Origin: Evansella alkalicola
GTDB taxonomy: Bacteria; Bacillota; Bacilli; Bacillales; Salisediminibacteriaceae
Direction of reading: 5' to 3'
DNA length: 64,000 nucleotides
NCBI RefSeq assembly: GCF_019042735.1
Contig: NZ_JAHQCR010000016.1
Location: forward strand, 1 to 64,000
Shown here: in pieces, positions 24,970 through 33,790 of the stretch
Layout of the letters: each line of letters starts with the position of its first letter
How positions within the stretch are numbered: position 1 is the first letter of the stretch
Notes under the pieces: model-generated
The model's database searches: none
What the model saw: only the letters and a program-made list of their open reading frames with translations
Told to the model about the DNA's origin: nothing
Program-made: the position numbers and the translations under genes

Positions 24970-25002
24970 GCTACTAAATTGTGTTACTATTTAGTAGCTT
25001 TT
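24970..25002 (+). terminator. Terminator between trmFO and xerC
   Basis: GCTACTAAAT (24970-24979) and ATTTAGTAGC (24989-24998) form a perfect 10-bp stem with a 9-nt loop and a TTTT tail. It ends about 27 bp before xerC. Confidence 0.8.
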
Positions 25003-25028
25003 AAAAATGAATAAAGGTTTGGGTATAA

Positions 25029-25916
25029 ATGAACCAGGAGTGGGTTAAACAGTTTATACAATATCTGCAAATTGAAAAAGGTGTATCAGTCCACACAATT
25101 AAAAATTATCAAAGAGATATTAATGACTTTTACTATTTTTTTGAAAGCCGTACAACTAATGTTGAGCATACATACACAGAAGTACGAGAGTATTTGAATG
25201 ATCTCATTTATCGCGCCTATTCAAGAAAGTCAATTGCGAGAAGAGTGTCAGCTTTACGGTCTTTCTATAAATATTTATTGAAAGAAGGAGCGGTTTCTCA
25301 AAACCCCTTTAACATGATTGCGGTTTCAAACAGTAGAAAGGGCTCGCCCCCTGTTTTTGCCGAAAAGGAAATCAATTCTCTATTTGATTCAATTGATACT
25401 ACAGAAGCATTAGGGAAAAGGAACTTGGCTCTAATCGAACTGTTATACGCAACGGGCATTCGTGTTAGTGAATGTGTAGATCTGAACATAAGTGACTATG
25501 ATAAGGATATTGGTACAATACATGTTAATGGAAAAGGTAGAAGAGAAAGGTATGTACCAGTTGGCAGTTTAGCAATGGAAGCATTAGAGAATTATTTAAC
25601 TAATGGAAGACCAAAGATTTTACAAAGAATATCAAGTGAAAAAGCATTATTTCTTAACTATCGTGGTGGGAGAATTACTGACAGGGGTGTTAGAGTGGTA
25701 TTGAGTAAGTTGATGGAAAATACCTCTAATATCATGAAAATTAGTCCAGATGTCATAAGACATACCTTTGCTACACATATGTTAAATGAAGGGGCTGATT
25801 TCCGAACAGTTCAAGAACTTTTAGGGCACAGCACCTCTTCTTCTACACAAAGATATGCGCATGGTACAAAGGATCGTTTGACTGAAGTTTATAGATCATC
25901 ACATCCGAGAGCTTGA
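25029..25916 (+). CDS. xerC: Tyrosine recombinase XerC (CodV) with altered box II
   Basis: This 295-aa recombinase belongs to the XerC/CodV group that resolves chromosome dimers at dif with XerD/RipX. The N-terminal SAM-like domain (1-90) precedes the catalytic domain. Arg145 (ATGIRVSE), Lys169 (NGKGRRER), Arg244, His267 (LLGH) and the nucleophile Tyr276 are present. The box II histidine expected at position 241 is Asp (SPDVIRHTFATH; codon GAT at 25749-25751), a one-base change from CAT. The tail SSTQRYAHGT also departs from the usual STTQIYTH. Length and N-terminus are normal. Activity is uncertain. Confidence 0.92.
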   Translation: MNQEWVKQFIQYLQIEKGVSVHTIKNYQRDINDFYYFFESRTTNVEHTYTEVREYLNDLIYRAYSRKSIARRVSALRSFYKYLLKEGAVSQNPFNMIAVSNSRKGSPPVFAEKEINSLFDSIDTTEALGKRNLALIELLYATGIRVSECVDLNISDYDKDIGTIHVNGKGRRERYVPVGSLAMEALENYLTNGRPKILQRISSEKALFLNYRGGRITDRGVRVVLSKLMENTSNIMKISPDVIRHTFATHMLNEGADFRTVQELLGHSTSSSTQRYAHGTKDRLTEVYRSSHPRA

Positions 25917-25930
25917 TAAAGGAGGATACT

Positions 25931-26470
25931 ATGGAGCAGATTCGCGGTACGACTATATTCGCTGTAAAACATAAAGGGAATTGCGCAATGGCAGGGGATG
26001 GCCAAGTAACCTTTGGTAATGCAGTTGTGATGAAACACACTGCAAAGAAGGTACGTAAGTTATATCGTGGGAAAGTAATTGCTGGTTTTGCCGGATCAGT
26101 TGCTGATGCATTTACATTATACGAAAAGTTCGAGCAGAAGCTGGAAGAGTTCGGGGGTAATCTACAAAGGGCTGCCGTTGAACTTGCAAAAGACTGGCGT
26201 AGTGACAGAGTATTAAGAAAACTTGAGGCTATGCTTATTGTAATGGATCAATCTAATTTATATCTCATAGCCGGTACTGGAGAAGTAATAGAACCTGATG
26301 ATGGGATTTTAGCGATAGGTTCAGGTGGCAACTATGCTCTTGCCGCTGGTAGAGCTTTAAAGAAATATGGTAGTGATCTTTCCGCGAAAGATATTGCATA
26401 TGAAGCGTTAAAGACTGCTGCTGATATATGTGTTTATACGAATGACCAAATTATCGTTGAAGAATTGTAA
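25931..26470 (+). CDS. hslV: ATP-dependent protease subunit HslV (ClpQ)
   Basis: This 179-aa peptidase forms the two-ring chamber of HslUV. ATG 25931 follows GGAGGATACT and yields MEQIRGTTIFAV; an upstream in-frame start would overlap xerC. The conserved block AMAGDGQVTFG and GSGGNYALAAGRAL are clear. Unlike classical HslV, whose Thr follows Met, there is a six-residue extension before Thr7-Thr8, as in other Bacillus ClpQ. The second residue is Glu, not the Ser reported as nucleophile in B. subtilis. Confidence 0.95.
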   Translation: MEQIRGTTIFAVKHKGNCAMAGDGQVTFGNAVVMKHTAKKVRKLYRGKVIAGFAGSVADAFTLYEKFEQKLEEFGGNLQRAAVELAKDWRSDRVLRKLEAMLIVMDQSNLYLIAGTGEVIEPDDGILAIGSGGNYALAAGRALKKYGSDLSAKDIAYEALKTAADICVYTNDQIIVEEL

Positions 26471-26514
26471 AGAGAAATGGTGCCTTAGTTAGCAAGTATA
26501 AGGGAGGAATTTAG

Positions 26515-27915
26515 ATGAGTGAAAAATTAACTCCACGACAAATAGTTGAAAAGCTAGATCAATATATTGTTGGTCAAGATAAAGCGAAAAAGTCAGTGGC
26601 AGTAGCCCTTCGGAATCGATATCGTAGAAACCAATTAGAAGAAACGATGAGAGAAGAAATCACTCCGAAAAATATTCTTATGATCGGTCCCACTGGTGTT
26701 GGTAAGACTGAACTAGCACGACGCCTTGCTAAATTAGTAGGTGCGCCCTTTGTGAAAGTGGAAGCTACTAAGTTTACTGAGGTTGGTTATGTAGGTCGCG
26801 ATGTGGAATCGATGGTTAGGGATTTAGTGGAGACATCTATCCGTCTTGTAAAAGAAGAAAAAATGCAAAAAGTAAAAAAACAGGCAGAAGAAAATGCAAA
26901 TCAAAGACTTGTTGAATTGTTGGTGCCTGCTAAGAAAAAGGAAACGTCCTATCGTAACCCATTGGAGATGTTATTCCAAGGTTCCCAAGGAGAACAGCCT
27001 GACCAGGAGGACACTGTAGAAGAAGAGTCAGTCCGTGATCGTAGAAAACGTATTAGCCATCAATTGGCGATGGGTGAATTAGAAGATACCTTGGTTACTA
27101 TTGAGGTAGATGAACAACAACAAGGGAACTTTTTTGATATGTTTCAAGGTGCAGGAATGGACCAAATGGGAATGAACATGCAAGATATGCTTGGAAGCAT
27201 GGTACCAAAACGTAAAAAACGAAGGAAGATGGCCGTAAAGGAAGCGCGTAAAGTCCTAACTGATGATGAGGCACAAAAATTGATCGATATGGATGAAGTC
27301 ACACAAGATGCAGTTTCAAAAGCTGAACAATTGGGAATCATTTTTATTGACGAGATTGATAAGGTTGCCGGAAAAAGTCAGCAACAGTCTGCCGATGTTT
27401 CGAGGGAAGGTGTCCAACGAGATATTCTACCAATTGTCGAAGGATCAACGGTAATGACAAAGTACGGACCAGTGAAGACGGATCATGTACTATTTGTTGC
27501 AGCAGGGGCTTTTCACTTTTCAAAACCTTCTGATTTAATTCCAGAATTGCAGGGGAGATTTCCAATTCGTGTTGAGCTATCTAGCTTAACAGTGGATGAT
27601 TTTATACGAATATTGGTTGACCCAAATAATGCATTAACGAAACAATATCAAGCATTATTAGAAACAGAAGGAATAAAATTGAAATTTTCTGACGATGCTA
27701 TTCATAAAATAGCTAAAATCGCTACGGAAGTAAATGATGAAACTGAAAATATCGGTGCGCGCAGACTCCATACGATTTTAGAAAAGCTATTAGAAGATCT
27801 TTCATTCGAAGCATCAGAAATAACAATGGAAGAAATAGTAATCACAGATGAGTATGTTGAGGATAAGCTACAAAATGTAGTTAAGAATCGCGATTTAAGT
27901 CAGTACATTTTATAA
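26515..27915 (+). CDS. hslU: HslU (ClpY) unfoldase ATPase
   Basis: This 466-aa AAA+ ATPase unfolds substrates and feeds them to HslV. Walker A GPTGVGKTE is near residue 60, the inserted I domain covers about 110-240, and Walker B IIFIDEIDKV and a C-terminal RDLSQYIL tail, used to dock HslV, are visible. Start ATG 26515 follows GGGAGGAA. codY is 17 bp downstream. Confidence 0.97.
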   Translation: MSEKLTPRQIVEKLDQYIVGQDKAKKSVAVALRNRYRRNQLEETMREEITPKNILMIGPTGVGKTELARRLAKLVGAPFVKVEATKFTEVGYVGRDVESMVRDLVETSIRLVKEEKMQKVKKQAEENANQRLVELLVPAKKKETSYRNPLEMLFQGSQGEQPDQEDTVEEESVRDRRKRISHQLAMGELEDTLVTIEVDEQQQGNFFDMFQGAGMDQMGMNMQDMLGSMVPKRKKRRKMAVKEARKVLTDDEAQKLIDMDEVTQDAVSKAEQLGIIFIDEIDKVAGKSQQQSADVSREGVQRDILPIVEGSTVMTKYGPVKTDHVLFVAAGAFHFSKPSDLIPELQGRFPIRVELSSLTVDDFIRILVDPNNALTKQYQALLETEGIKLKFSDDAIHKIAKIATEVNDETENIGARRLHTILEKLLEDLSFEASEITMEEIVITDEYVEDKLQNVVKNRDLSQYIL

Positions 27916-27932
27916 CTATTGGAGGAGAAGAA

Positions 27933-28709
27933 ATGGATTTATTATCAAAAACAAGAAAAATTAATGAATTGCTTCAAACGAGTGCTGGTCAATCAGTAAA
28001 CTTTAAGGATATGGCAGAAACCCTTCGAGATGTAATCGAAGCGAATGTATTTATTGTTAGTCGTCGTGGGAAATTATTGGGTTATTCAATAAAACAGGAA
28101 ATTGAAAACCCTCGAATGAAGCAAATGCTAGAAGAAAGACAGTTCCCAGAGGAATATACACAAGGTCTTTTTAAACTTGATGAAACATCGTCTAATTTAG
28201 ATATTAACAGTGAGTTCACTGCCTTTCCTGTAGAAAATAAAGATTTATTTGCAAAAGGACTAACAACTGTTGTACCTATCACTGGTGGTGGTCAGAGATT
28301 AGGAACATTAATTTTAGCTCGTCTTGAACGTTCATTTGATAATGATGACCTATTGTTAGCTGAATATGGTTCTACTGTAGTTGGAATGGAAATTTTACAT
28401 GAAAAGACAGAAGAGATTGAGCAAGAAGCACGCAGCAAAGCGGTAGTGCAAATGGCTATTAGTTCACTTTCTTATAGTGAATTAGAGGCAGTAGAGCATA
28501 TATTTGAGGAATTAGACGGGAATGAAGGGCTTCTAGTAGCTAGTAAGATTGCTGACAGAGTAGGAATCACTCGTTCTGTAATCGTTAACGCACTTAGAAA
28601 ATTAGAAAGTGCAGGAGTAATTGAGTCACGTTCGTTAGGAATGAAAGGTACTTATATAAAAGTACTGAATAATAAATTCTTAGTAGAATTAGACAAAATG
28701 AAAAATTAA
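27933..28709 (+). CDS. codY: GTP/branched-chain amino acid-sensing repressor CodY
   Basis: This 258-aa global regulator of Firmicutes links nutrient state to metabolism and motility genes. The N-terminal GAF domain (about 1-155) binds isoleucine and valine, and the C-terminal winged helix carries IADRVGITRSVIVNALRKLESAGVIESRS. Start ATG 27933 follows TTGGAGGAG. The xerC-hslV-hslU-codY cluster precedes the fla/che operon as in B. subtilis. Confidence 0.98.
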   Translation: MDLLSKTRKINELLQTSAGQSVNFKDMAETLRDVIEANVFIVSRRGKLLGYSIKQEIENPRMKQMLEERQFPEEYTQGLFKLDETSSNLDINSEFTAFPVENKDLFAKGLTTVVPITGGGQRLGTLILARLERSFDNDDLLLAEYGSTVVGMEILHEKTEEIEQEARSKAVVQMAISSLSYSELEAVEHIFEELDGNEGLLVASKIADRVGITRSVIVNALRKLESAGVIESRSLGMKGTYIKVLNNKFLVELDKMKN

Positions 28710-28799
28710 TTAATTTCATCAAATAATTAGTATAATAACCAACATAGATTGGTGATTATTAATTACCAAAGCTCTATACGATATTTACTAAACATATCA

Positions 28800-28841
28800 A
28801 GAAAGTATCATGTACTCATGTACCTGGTACTTTCTTTTTTT
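28800..28841 (+). terminator. Terminator of codY
   Basis: AGAAAGTA (28800-28807) pairs with TACTTTCT (28828-28835), with an inner GTAC/GTAC stem, followed by TTTTTT. It separates codY from the fla/che operon. The rest of the 28710-29080 gap has no gene. Confidence 0.85.
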
Positions 28842-28912
28842 ATGTATACGTGACTATCCTCATAAACGGGACTAGGTCTTTTATATTGAACTCATTTAAT
28901 TTCAAAGACTGT

Positions 28913-28941
28913 TAGACAAGTCTTGCATATTGATATAAAAT
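28913..28941 (+). promoter_or_regulatory. Sigma-A promoter of the fla/che operon
   Basis: TAGACA (28913-28918) and TAAAAT (28936-28941) with a 17-bp spacer, each matching 5 of 6 consensus bases. It lies about 130 bp before flgB. No SigD-type TAAA-N15-GCCGATAT was seen here. Confidence 0.65.
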
Positions 28942-29080
28942 ACAATTTGTAGTTAATAACTCGATTTTTGTAGAAAGTCATAGAATTTACTAGAATAATA
29001 GGTTTTTATTGGCGTATTATGGTACATATACAAATATTATCCAAGTATTGAAAGCTTGGAGTGAGGGAGTGGGAGTTCAA

Positions 29081-29485
29081 ATGAACTTAATTAATAATTC
29101 TACGAATGCTTTATTACAAACAGCTATGTCATCAGCAATGACCCGACAAAAGACAATTGCTAACAATATTGCAAACGCAGATACTCCAAACTACAAAGCC
29201 AAAAAAACAGTTTTTGCCCATGAATTGGAACGTGCTAGTGATGCACATAGATTGCAATCATTTCGTACTGATTCACGGCATTTTGAATTTGGTGGGAGTG
29301 ACAATATCCCTAGTGCTCGAGTCGTAGAGAGATCTAATACACAAATGAACCATAACGGAAATAATGTGGATATTGATATAGAGATGGCCGATTTGGCCCA
29401 GAATCAAATATATTACAATACATTGATTGATCGAATGAATGGAAGATTCAATAGTATTCGTACAGTATTAGGACAAGGGAGGTAA
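29081..29485 (+). CDS. flgB: Flagellar basal-body rod protein FlgB
   Basis: This 134-aa proximal rod protein opens the operon. The N-terminal rod signature RQKTIANNIANADTPNYKAKK and the C-terminal ALIDRMNGRFNSIRTV-like helix fit FlgB. ATG 29081 is chosen with GGGAGTGGG upstream; a 24-residue upstream extension lacks family similarity. flgC begins 6 bp later. Confidence 0.96.
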   Translation: MNLINNSTNALLQTAMSSAMTRQKTIANNIANADTPNYKAKKTVFAHELERASDAHRLQSFRTDSRHFEFGGSDNIPSARVVERSNTQMNHNGNNVDIDIEMADLAQNQIYYNTLIDRMNGRFNSIRTVLGQGR

Positions 29486-29491
29486 TGGTTG

Positions 29492-29944
29492 ATGTCAATA
29501 TTTAATGGTATGAATATAACAGCTTCTGCATTGACAGCCCAACGACTTAGAATGGATGTCATTTCCTCCAATATGGCAAATGCAGAAACGACACGAGGTA
29601 GAATGGTAGAGGGCGAGTGGCAACCTTACCGAAGGAAGATGGTAGTGATGGAACCAAATGGATCTGCATTTTCTTCCCATTTACAACGGGCTATGGGTAA
29701 TAACTCCACCAGTGGTTCGGGAGTAAAAATAAGTCAAATCGCTGAAGATCAAACACCATTTAAATTAGTTTTTCAACCTGACCATCCTGATGCAAATGAA
29801 GATGGTTATGTTTCCATGCCTAATGTGGACCCTTTAAAGGAAATGGTTGATTTGATGAGCACTACAAGATCATACGAAGCGAATGTGACAACATTTGATG
29901 CCCATAAAAACATGTTGTTAAAGGCATTAGAAATCGGTAGATAA
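29492..29944 (+). CDS. flgC: Flagellar basal-body rod protein FlgC
   Basis: This 150-aa rod protein has the N-terminal motif SALTAQRLRMDVISSNMANAET and a C-terminal EMVDLMSTTRSYEANVTTFDA. ATG 29492 follows GGGAGG. Confidence 0.97.
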   Translation: MSIFNGMNITASALTAQRLRMDVISSNMANAETTRGRMVEGEWQPYRRKMVVMEPNGSAFSSHLQRAMGNNSTSGSGVKISQIAEDQTPFKLVFQPDHPDANEDGYVSMPNVDPLKEMVDLMSTTRSYEANVTTFDAHKNMLLKALEIGR

Positions 29945-29968
29945 TTTTAAGGTGGAGGGTCATAATTA

Positions 29969-30280
29969 ATGGAAATTAACAAATTACAAAATATGCAGCA
30001 ATTACAATCAATCATGAAGCCGCAAAATCTTGGAAACAAGTTAACTCCACATGAAGCGCAGACTTCTTTTAAAAACTGGTTAAATGAAGCGATTACAAAT
30101 GTAAATCAATCACAAGTAAATTCTCAGAAAATGACTGAAAAAGTTGTTAGGGGAGAAAATGTTGACCTGCACGATGTAATGATTACTGCACAGCAAGCGA
30201 GTATTACACTCCAAACCACTGTTGAAATTAGAAATAAAGTCATTGAAGCTTATCAAGAAGTCATGAGAATGCAAGTTTAA
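29969..30280 (+). CDS. fliE: Flagellar hook-basal body protein FliE
   Basis: This 103-aa helical protein joins the MS ring and rod. The C-terminal stretch DLHDVMITAQQASITLQTTVEIRNKVIEAYQEVMRMQV is diagnostic (shown here as key helix, residues about 65-103). It starts after GGTGGAGGG. Confidence 0.95.
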   Translation: MEINKLQNMQQLQSIMKPQNLGNKLTPHEAQTSFKNWLNEAITNVNQSQVNSQKMTEKVVRGENVDLHDVMITAQQASITLQTTVEIRNKVIEAYQEVMRMQV

Positions 30281-30383
30281 TTTTGCTCTAATATATTTAT
30301 CGGATGTATATTTCATTTTTTGAGTATATTTTTAATTATTTTTTTGTCTTATACAAATCTTTTTGGAATTAGTTGGAGGAATC

Positions 30384-31977
30384 ATGAACGAAAAAATGGC
30401 AGGCCTAAAAAAAAACAACAACCGAGTTCTGGCAAGGGAGATCGAAAAAGGAGAAACAATTAATAATTTCTTCTGTCATCATAATCCTTTTGTTAACCCT
30501 GACGTTCATGTGGTTTGGGACTCGAACAACATATGTCCCACTGTATTCCAATTTGACGATACAAGAAACTGGGGAAATAAAGGAAGTTCTCGATTCGAGG
30601 GGAGTTCCTTCTGAAATTGCTGATAATGGTACGACAATCCTTGTTCCTCACAATCATGTGAATGACTTAAAGGTGAGTTTAGCAGCAGAAGGAGTACCTA
30701 ATAGTGGAAGGATCGATTACGGTACATTTAGGGATAGTATGGGGTTTGGTACAACGGATAATGAATTTAGCCTTCTAGAACGAGCAGCGATCCAAACATC
30801 GCTAGAGGATCTTTTCCGAAGTATAGATGGAATAAATGCAGCACATGTAATGATTACACTTCCTGAAGAAAGTATTTGGTTGTCAGATCAAGGGCAGGAA
30901 GCAACTGCAGCAATTACTTTGAATCTTCAAACTGGTTACAGGTTGGATCAAGAGCAAATTAGGGCACTTTATCACCTAGCATCAAGAAGTGTACCGAATT
31001 TACCTGTAGAAAATATTGTAATAATGGACCAAATGTCGAGATACATGGAACTATTTGACGATCAAGCTGAGGTAAATACTACCTTTTCCATGTATGAGCA
31101 GCAGCGAAATATTCAAAGAGACATAGAAAAGGATATACAAAGGCAAGTACAACAAATGTTAGGGACGTTAATGGGGCCTGACAAGGTGCTAGTAACTGTT
31201 AGTACAGATTTAGACTTCACACAGGAAAATAGACAGGAACAACTTGTAACTCCTGTCAATGAAGAGAACATGTCTGGAATTGCTGTTAGTGTGGAGCGAA
31301 TCACAGAGACATACACTGGGGAAGACGTTCCTGAAGGTGGTATTCCAGGGACTGGAGAAACTGATATTCCTGGATATCCTGGAGCTGGTGTAACTGGTTC
31401 TGGGGATTATGAACGGATGGAAGAAAGAATTAATAATGATGTGAACCGAATTCAACGTGAAATTGTTGAAAGTCCTTATAAGATAAGAGACATTGGAATA
31501 CAAGTGATGGTTGAACCTCCGGATCCTGAAAACCCAGCTTCATTACCCGCTGAAAGACTAGATGATATTCAGCAAATTCTTGGTCAAATTGTTCGTACTT
31601 CCATTGATCAAGAGTACACTGCGAATTGGGAGCAGCAAGATATTAATGAACGAATATTTGTATCACAATCACAGTTTCTTGGAAAAGTGGAATTAGAAAT
31701 ACCTGAAGAGGCTGGTACTCCATTATGGTATTACATTGTAGGAGGATTAGTTGTCTTAATCATTTTACTATTGTTCTTACTGATACGAAAAGGAAGAAGG
31801 ACTGTAGAGGAAACGATTGAAGAGGAAACTATTGAACAGGAAGAAATTCAAGATTTAACGATGATGGAAGAAAAAGATTCAGAAGAAAAAGTACGTAGGA
31901 AACAGTTGGAAAAACTGGCGAAGGAAAAACCAGATGAGTTTTCAAAACTAGTTCGCACGTGGCTTTCTGAAGACTAA
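30384..31977 (+). CDS. fliF: Flagellar M-ring protein FliF, frame-disrupted at an A9 tract
   Basis: FliF forms the MS ring in the membrane. The proper start is ATG 30384 with GGAGGA upstream, encoding MNEKMAGLKK, but after nine A (30407-30415) this frame leads to a stop at 30614. From the A tract on, another frame encodes TTTEFWQGRSKKEKQ, a transmembrane segment, TTYVPLYSNL, the YscJ-like domain, a C-terminal transmembrane segment (about 430-452) and the FliG-binding end RKQLEKLAKEKPDEFSKLVRTWLSED. One A fewer joins both into a normal protein of about 530 aa. A TTG at 30490 could start a short form without the first membrane segment but has no good SD. Confidence 0.88.
30407..30415 (+). repeat. 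Homopolymer A9 tract in fliF
   Basis: Nine consecutive A directly after CCT at codons 8-11 of fliF. Reading frame depends on its length: eight A (or a net +1 shift) gives full-length FliF. It is a potential site of slipped-strand mispairing or of polymerase slippage. Confidence 0.85.
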
Positions 31978-31989
31978 GGGGGGAGAACA

Positions 31990-33000
31990 ATGGCGAAAAA
32001 AAAGCAGCTAACAGGCCGAGAGAAAGTTGCGATACTATTGATCTCTTTAGGACCTGATGTCTCAGCGAATGTATATAAACATTTATCAGAAGAGGAAATA
32101 GAGAAACTTACACTTGAGATAGCTGGTGTGAGGAAGGTCGATAATCAAACGAAGGAAGAAGTGTTGGATCAATTTCATCAGTTAGCTCTTGCACAAGACT
32201 ATATAACCCAAGGTGGTATTGGATACGCAAAGAGTGTCTTAGAAAAGGCACTAGGGGAAGATGAGGCTATGCAAATTATTAATCGTCTCACTTCGACCTT
32301 ACAGGTGAAGCCATTTGACTTTGCTAGAAAAGCTGATCCGACACAGATATTAAACTTTATTCAAAATGAGCACCCGCAAACAATTGCATTAATTTTATCT
32401 TATTTGGAAAGTGAGCAAGCAGGTCAAATACTATCTGAATTACCGCAAGAATTACAGGCTGATATTGCTAGAAGAATTGCTTTAATGGATAGTACTTCAC
32501 CGGAAATAGTAAATGAAGTAGAAAGTATATTAGAGCAGAAGCTCTCAGCTACAGTGACCCAAGATTACACGCAAGCTGGTGGTGTTGAATCTGTTGTGGA
32601 AGTATTAAATAGTGTAGATAGAAGCACAGAACGCACGATTTTAGATGCACTAGAAATACAAGACCCAGAGCTGGCGGAAGAGATCAAAAAGAGAATGTTT
32701 GTATTTGAGGATATTGTTACATTAGACAATCGCTCTATTCAAAGAGTTATACGTGATGTAGAGAACGAAGATTTACAACTTGCATTGAAAGTTGCAAGTG
32801 ATGAGGTAAAAGAGACTGTCTTTAATAATATGAGTCAAAGGATGGTCGAAACCTTTAAAGATGAAATGGAGTTTATGGGCCCTGTTAGACTTCGAGATGT
32901 GGAGGAAGCTCAAACACGTATTGTTGGTGTGATTCGCCGTTTAGAGGACGCTGGTGAGATCGTTATTGCACGTGGTGGAGGAGATGATATCATTGTCTAA
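31990..33000 (+). CDS. fliG: Flagellar motor switch protein FliG
   Basis: This 336-aa rotor protein binds FliF with its N-terminal part, FliM in the middle and MotA with the C-terminal charged helix (about residues 270-330; DIVTLDNRSIQRVIRDVENEDL precedes it). The EHPQT motif (NEHPQTIALILSYL) of the middle domain is present. Start ATG 31990 follows GGGGGGAGAAC. It overlaps fliH by 17 nt. Confidence 0.97.
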   Translation: MAKKKQLTGREKVAILLISLGPDVSANVYKHLSEEEIEKLTLEIAGVRKVDNQTKEEVLDQFHQLALAQDYITQGGIGYAKSVLEKALGEDEAMQIINRLTSTLQVKPFDFARKADPTQILNFIQNEHPQTIALILSYLESEQAGQILSELPQELQADIARRIALMDSTSPEIVNEVESILEQKLSATVTQDYTQAGGVESVVEVLNSVDRSTERTILDALEIQDPELAEEIKKRMFVFEDIVTLDNRSIQRVIRDVENEDLQLALKVASDEVKETVFNNMSQRMVETFKDEMEFMGPVRLRDVEEAQTRIVGVIRRLEDAGEIVIARGGGDDIIV

Positions 33001-33790
33001 ATTGATTAAATCTAATAACGCCATTCAAGCATCTCCTAGCTCCAAGGAAATAAAAGTGAAATCGATTGTTTTTCCAAATACTTATGATGGAGATGTAAAT
33101 GATAATGATCATTCAGTAGCTCGTCAAGTTCACTATGTAGAACGAGGGGAGTTAATGAAGCAAGCAGAAGCGGAAGCACAACTTTTAATTGATGAAGCTA
33201 AGTTCCAAGTGGAGTCTATGAAAGAGGAAATTGAAATGTACCAGGCTCAAATAGAACAAGAGGCTGAAAAGCGATATGCTGAAGCTTTTGAGGCAGGAAC
33301 TGAAAGAGGTTACCAAGATGGCCTTCTCAAAGGTCAACAAGATTATGAAACTTGCATTCAAAAGGCGAAAGAAATCGTTGCAAAGGCTGAGGAAGACTAC
33401 TATAAACATATAGAAGATTCTGAAGAAGAAATGCTTGAATTAGCCATTAAGCTTGCAAAAAAAATTATCGGAAATACATTTAATGAAACGAATGAAGCAT
33501 GGGTGCATTTATTAAGAGAAGCGGTAATGGAAATTAGGGGTCAAGAAGAAGTTAGGATTTATGTAAACCCTCATTGGTATGAATTAACATTGCAACATCT
33601 TGATGAGCTCAAACAACTGGCACTCCATACGAACAAATTATATATATACCCAGATAATACTTTATCTGAATCAAGTTGCATTATTGAAACCCCTTTCGGG
33701 CAGGTAGACGCTAGCCTAGATAGCCAGTTAAACGAAATGAAAAGAGTACTAGTTAGTAAGTTAAATGAGGGTGTCGCAAATGAAATTTGA
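32984..33790 (+). CDS. fliH: Flagellar assembly protein FliH
   Basis: This 268-aa negative regulator of the FliI ATPase has a central glutamate-rich coiled coil (about 60-160) and a V-ATPase E-like C-terminal domain. ATG 32984 is chosen with GGTGGAGG upstream, overlapping fliG; TTG 32993 is an alternative. It overlaps fliI by 11 nt. Confidence 0.92.
   Translation: MISLSKLIKSNNAIQASPSSKEIKVKSIVFPNTYDGDVNDNDHSVARQVHYVERGELMKQAEAEAQLLIDEAKFQVESMKEEIEMYQAQIEQEAEKRYAEAFEAGTERGYQDGLLKGQQDYETCIQKAKEIVAKAEEDYYKHIEDSEEEMLELAIKLAKKIIGNTFNETNEAWVHLLREAVMEIRGQEEVRIYVNPHWYELTLQHLDELKQLALHTNKLYIYPDNTLSESSCIIETPFGQVDASLDSQLNEMKRVLVSKLNEGVANEI

Noticed and set aside
30490..31977. FliF as a shorter protein starting at TTG 30490
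   Set aside because: No Shine-Dalgarno at the right distance, and the first membrane segment and family N-terminus would be lost. The upstream ATG with its SD and the A9 run explain the data better.
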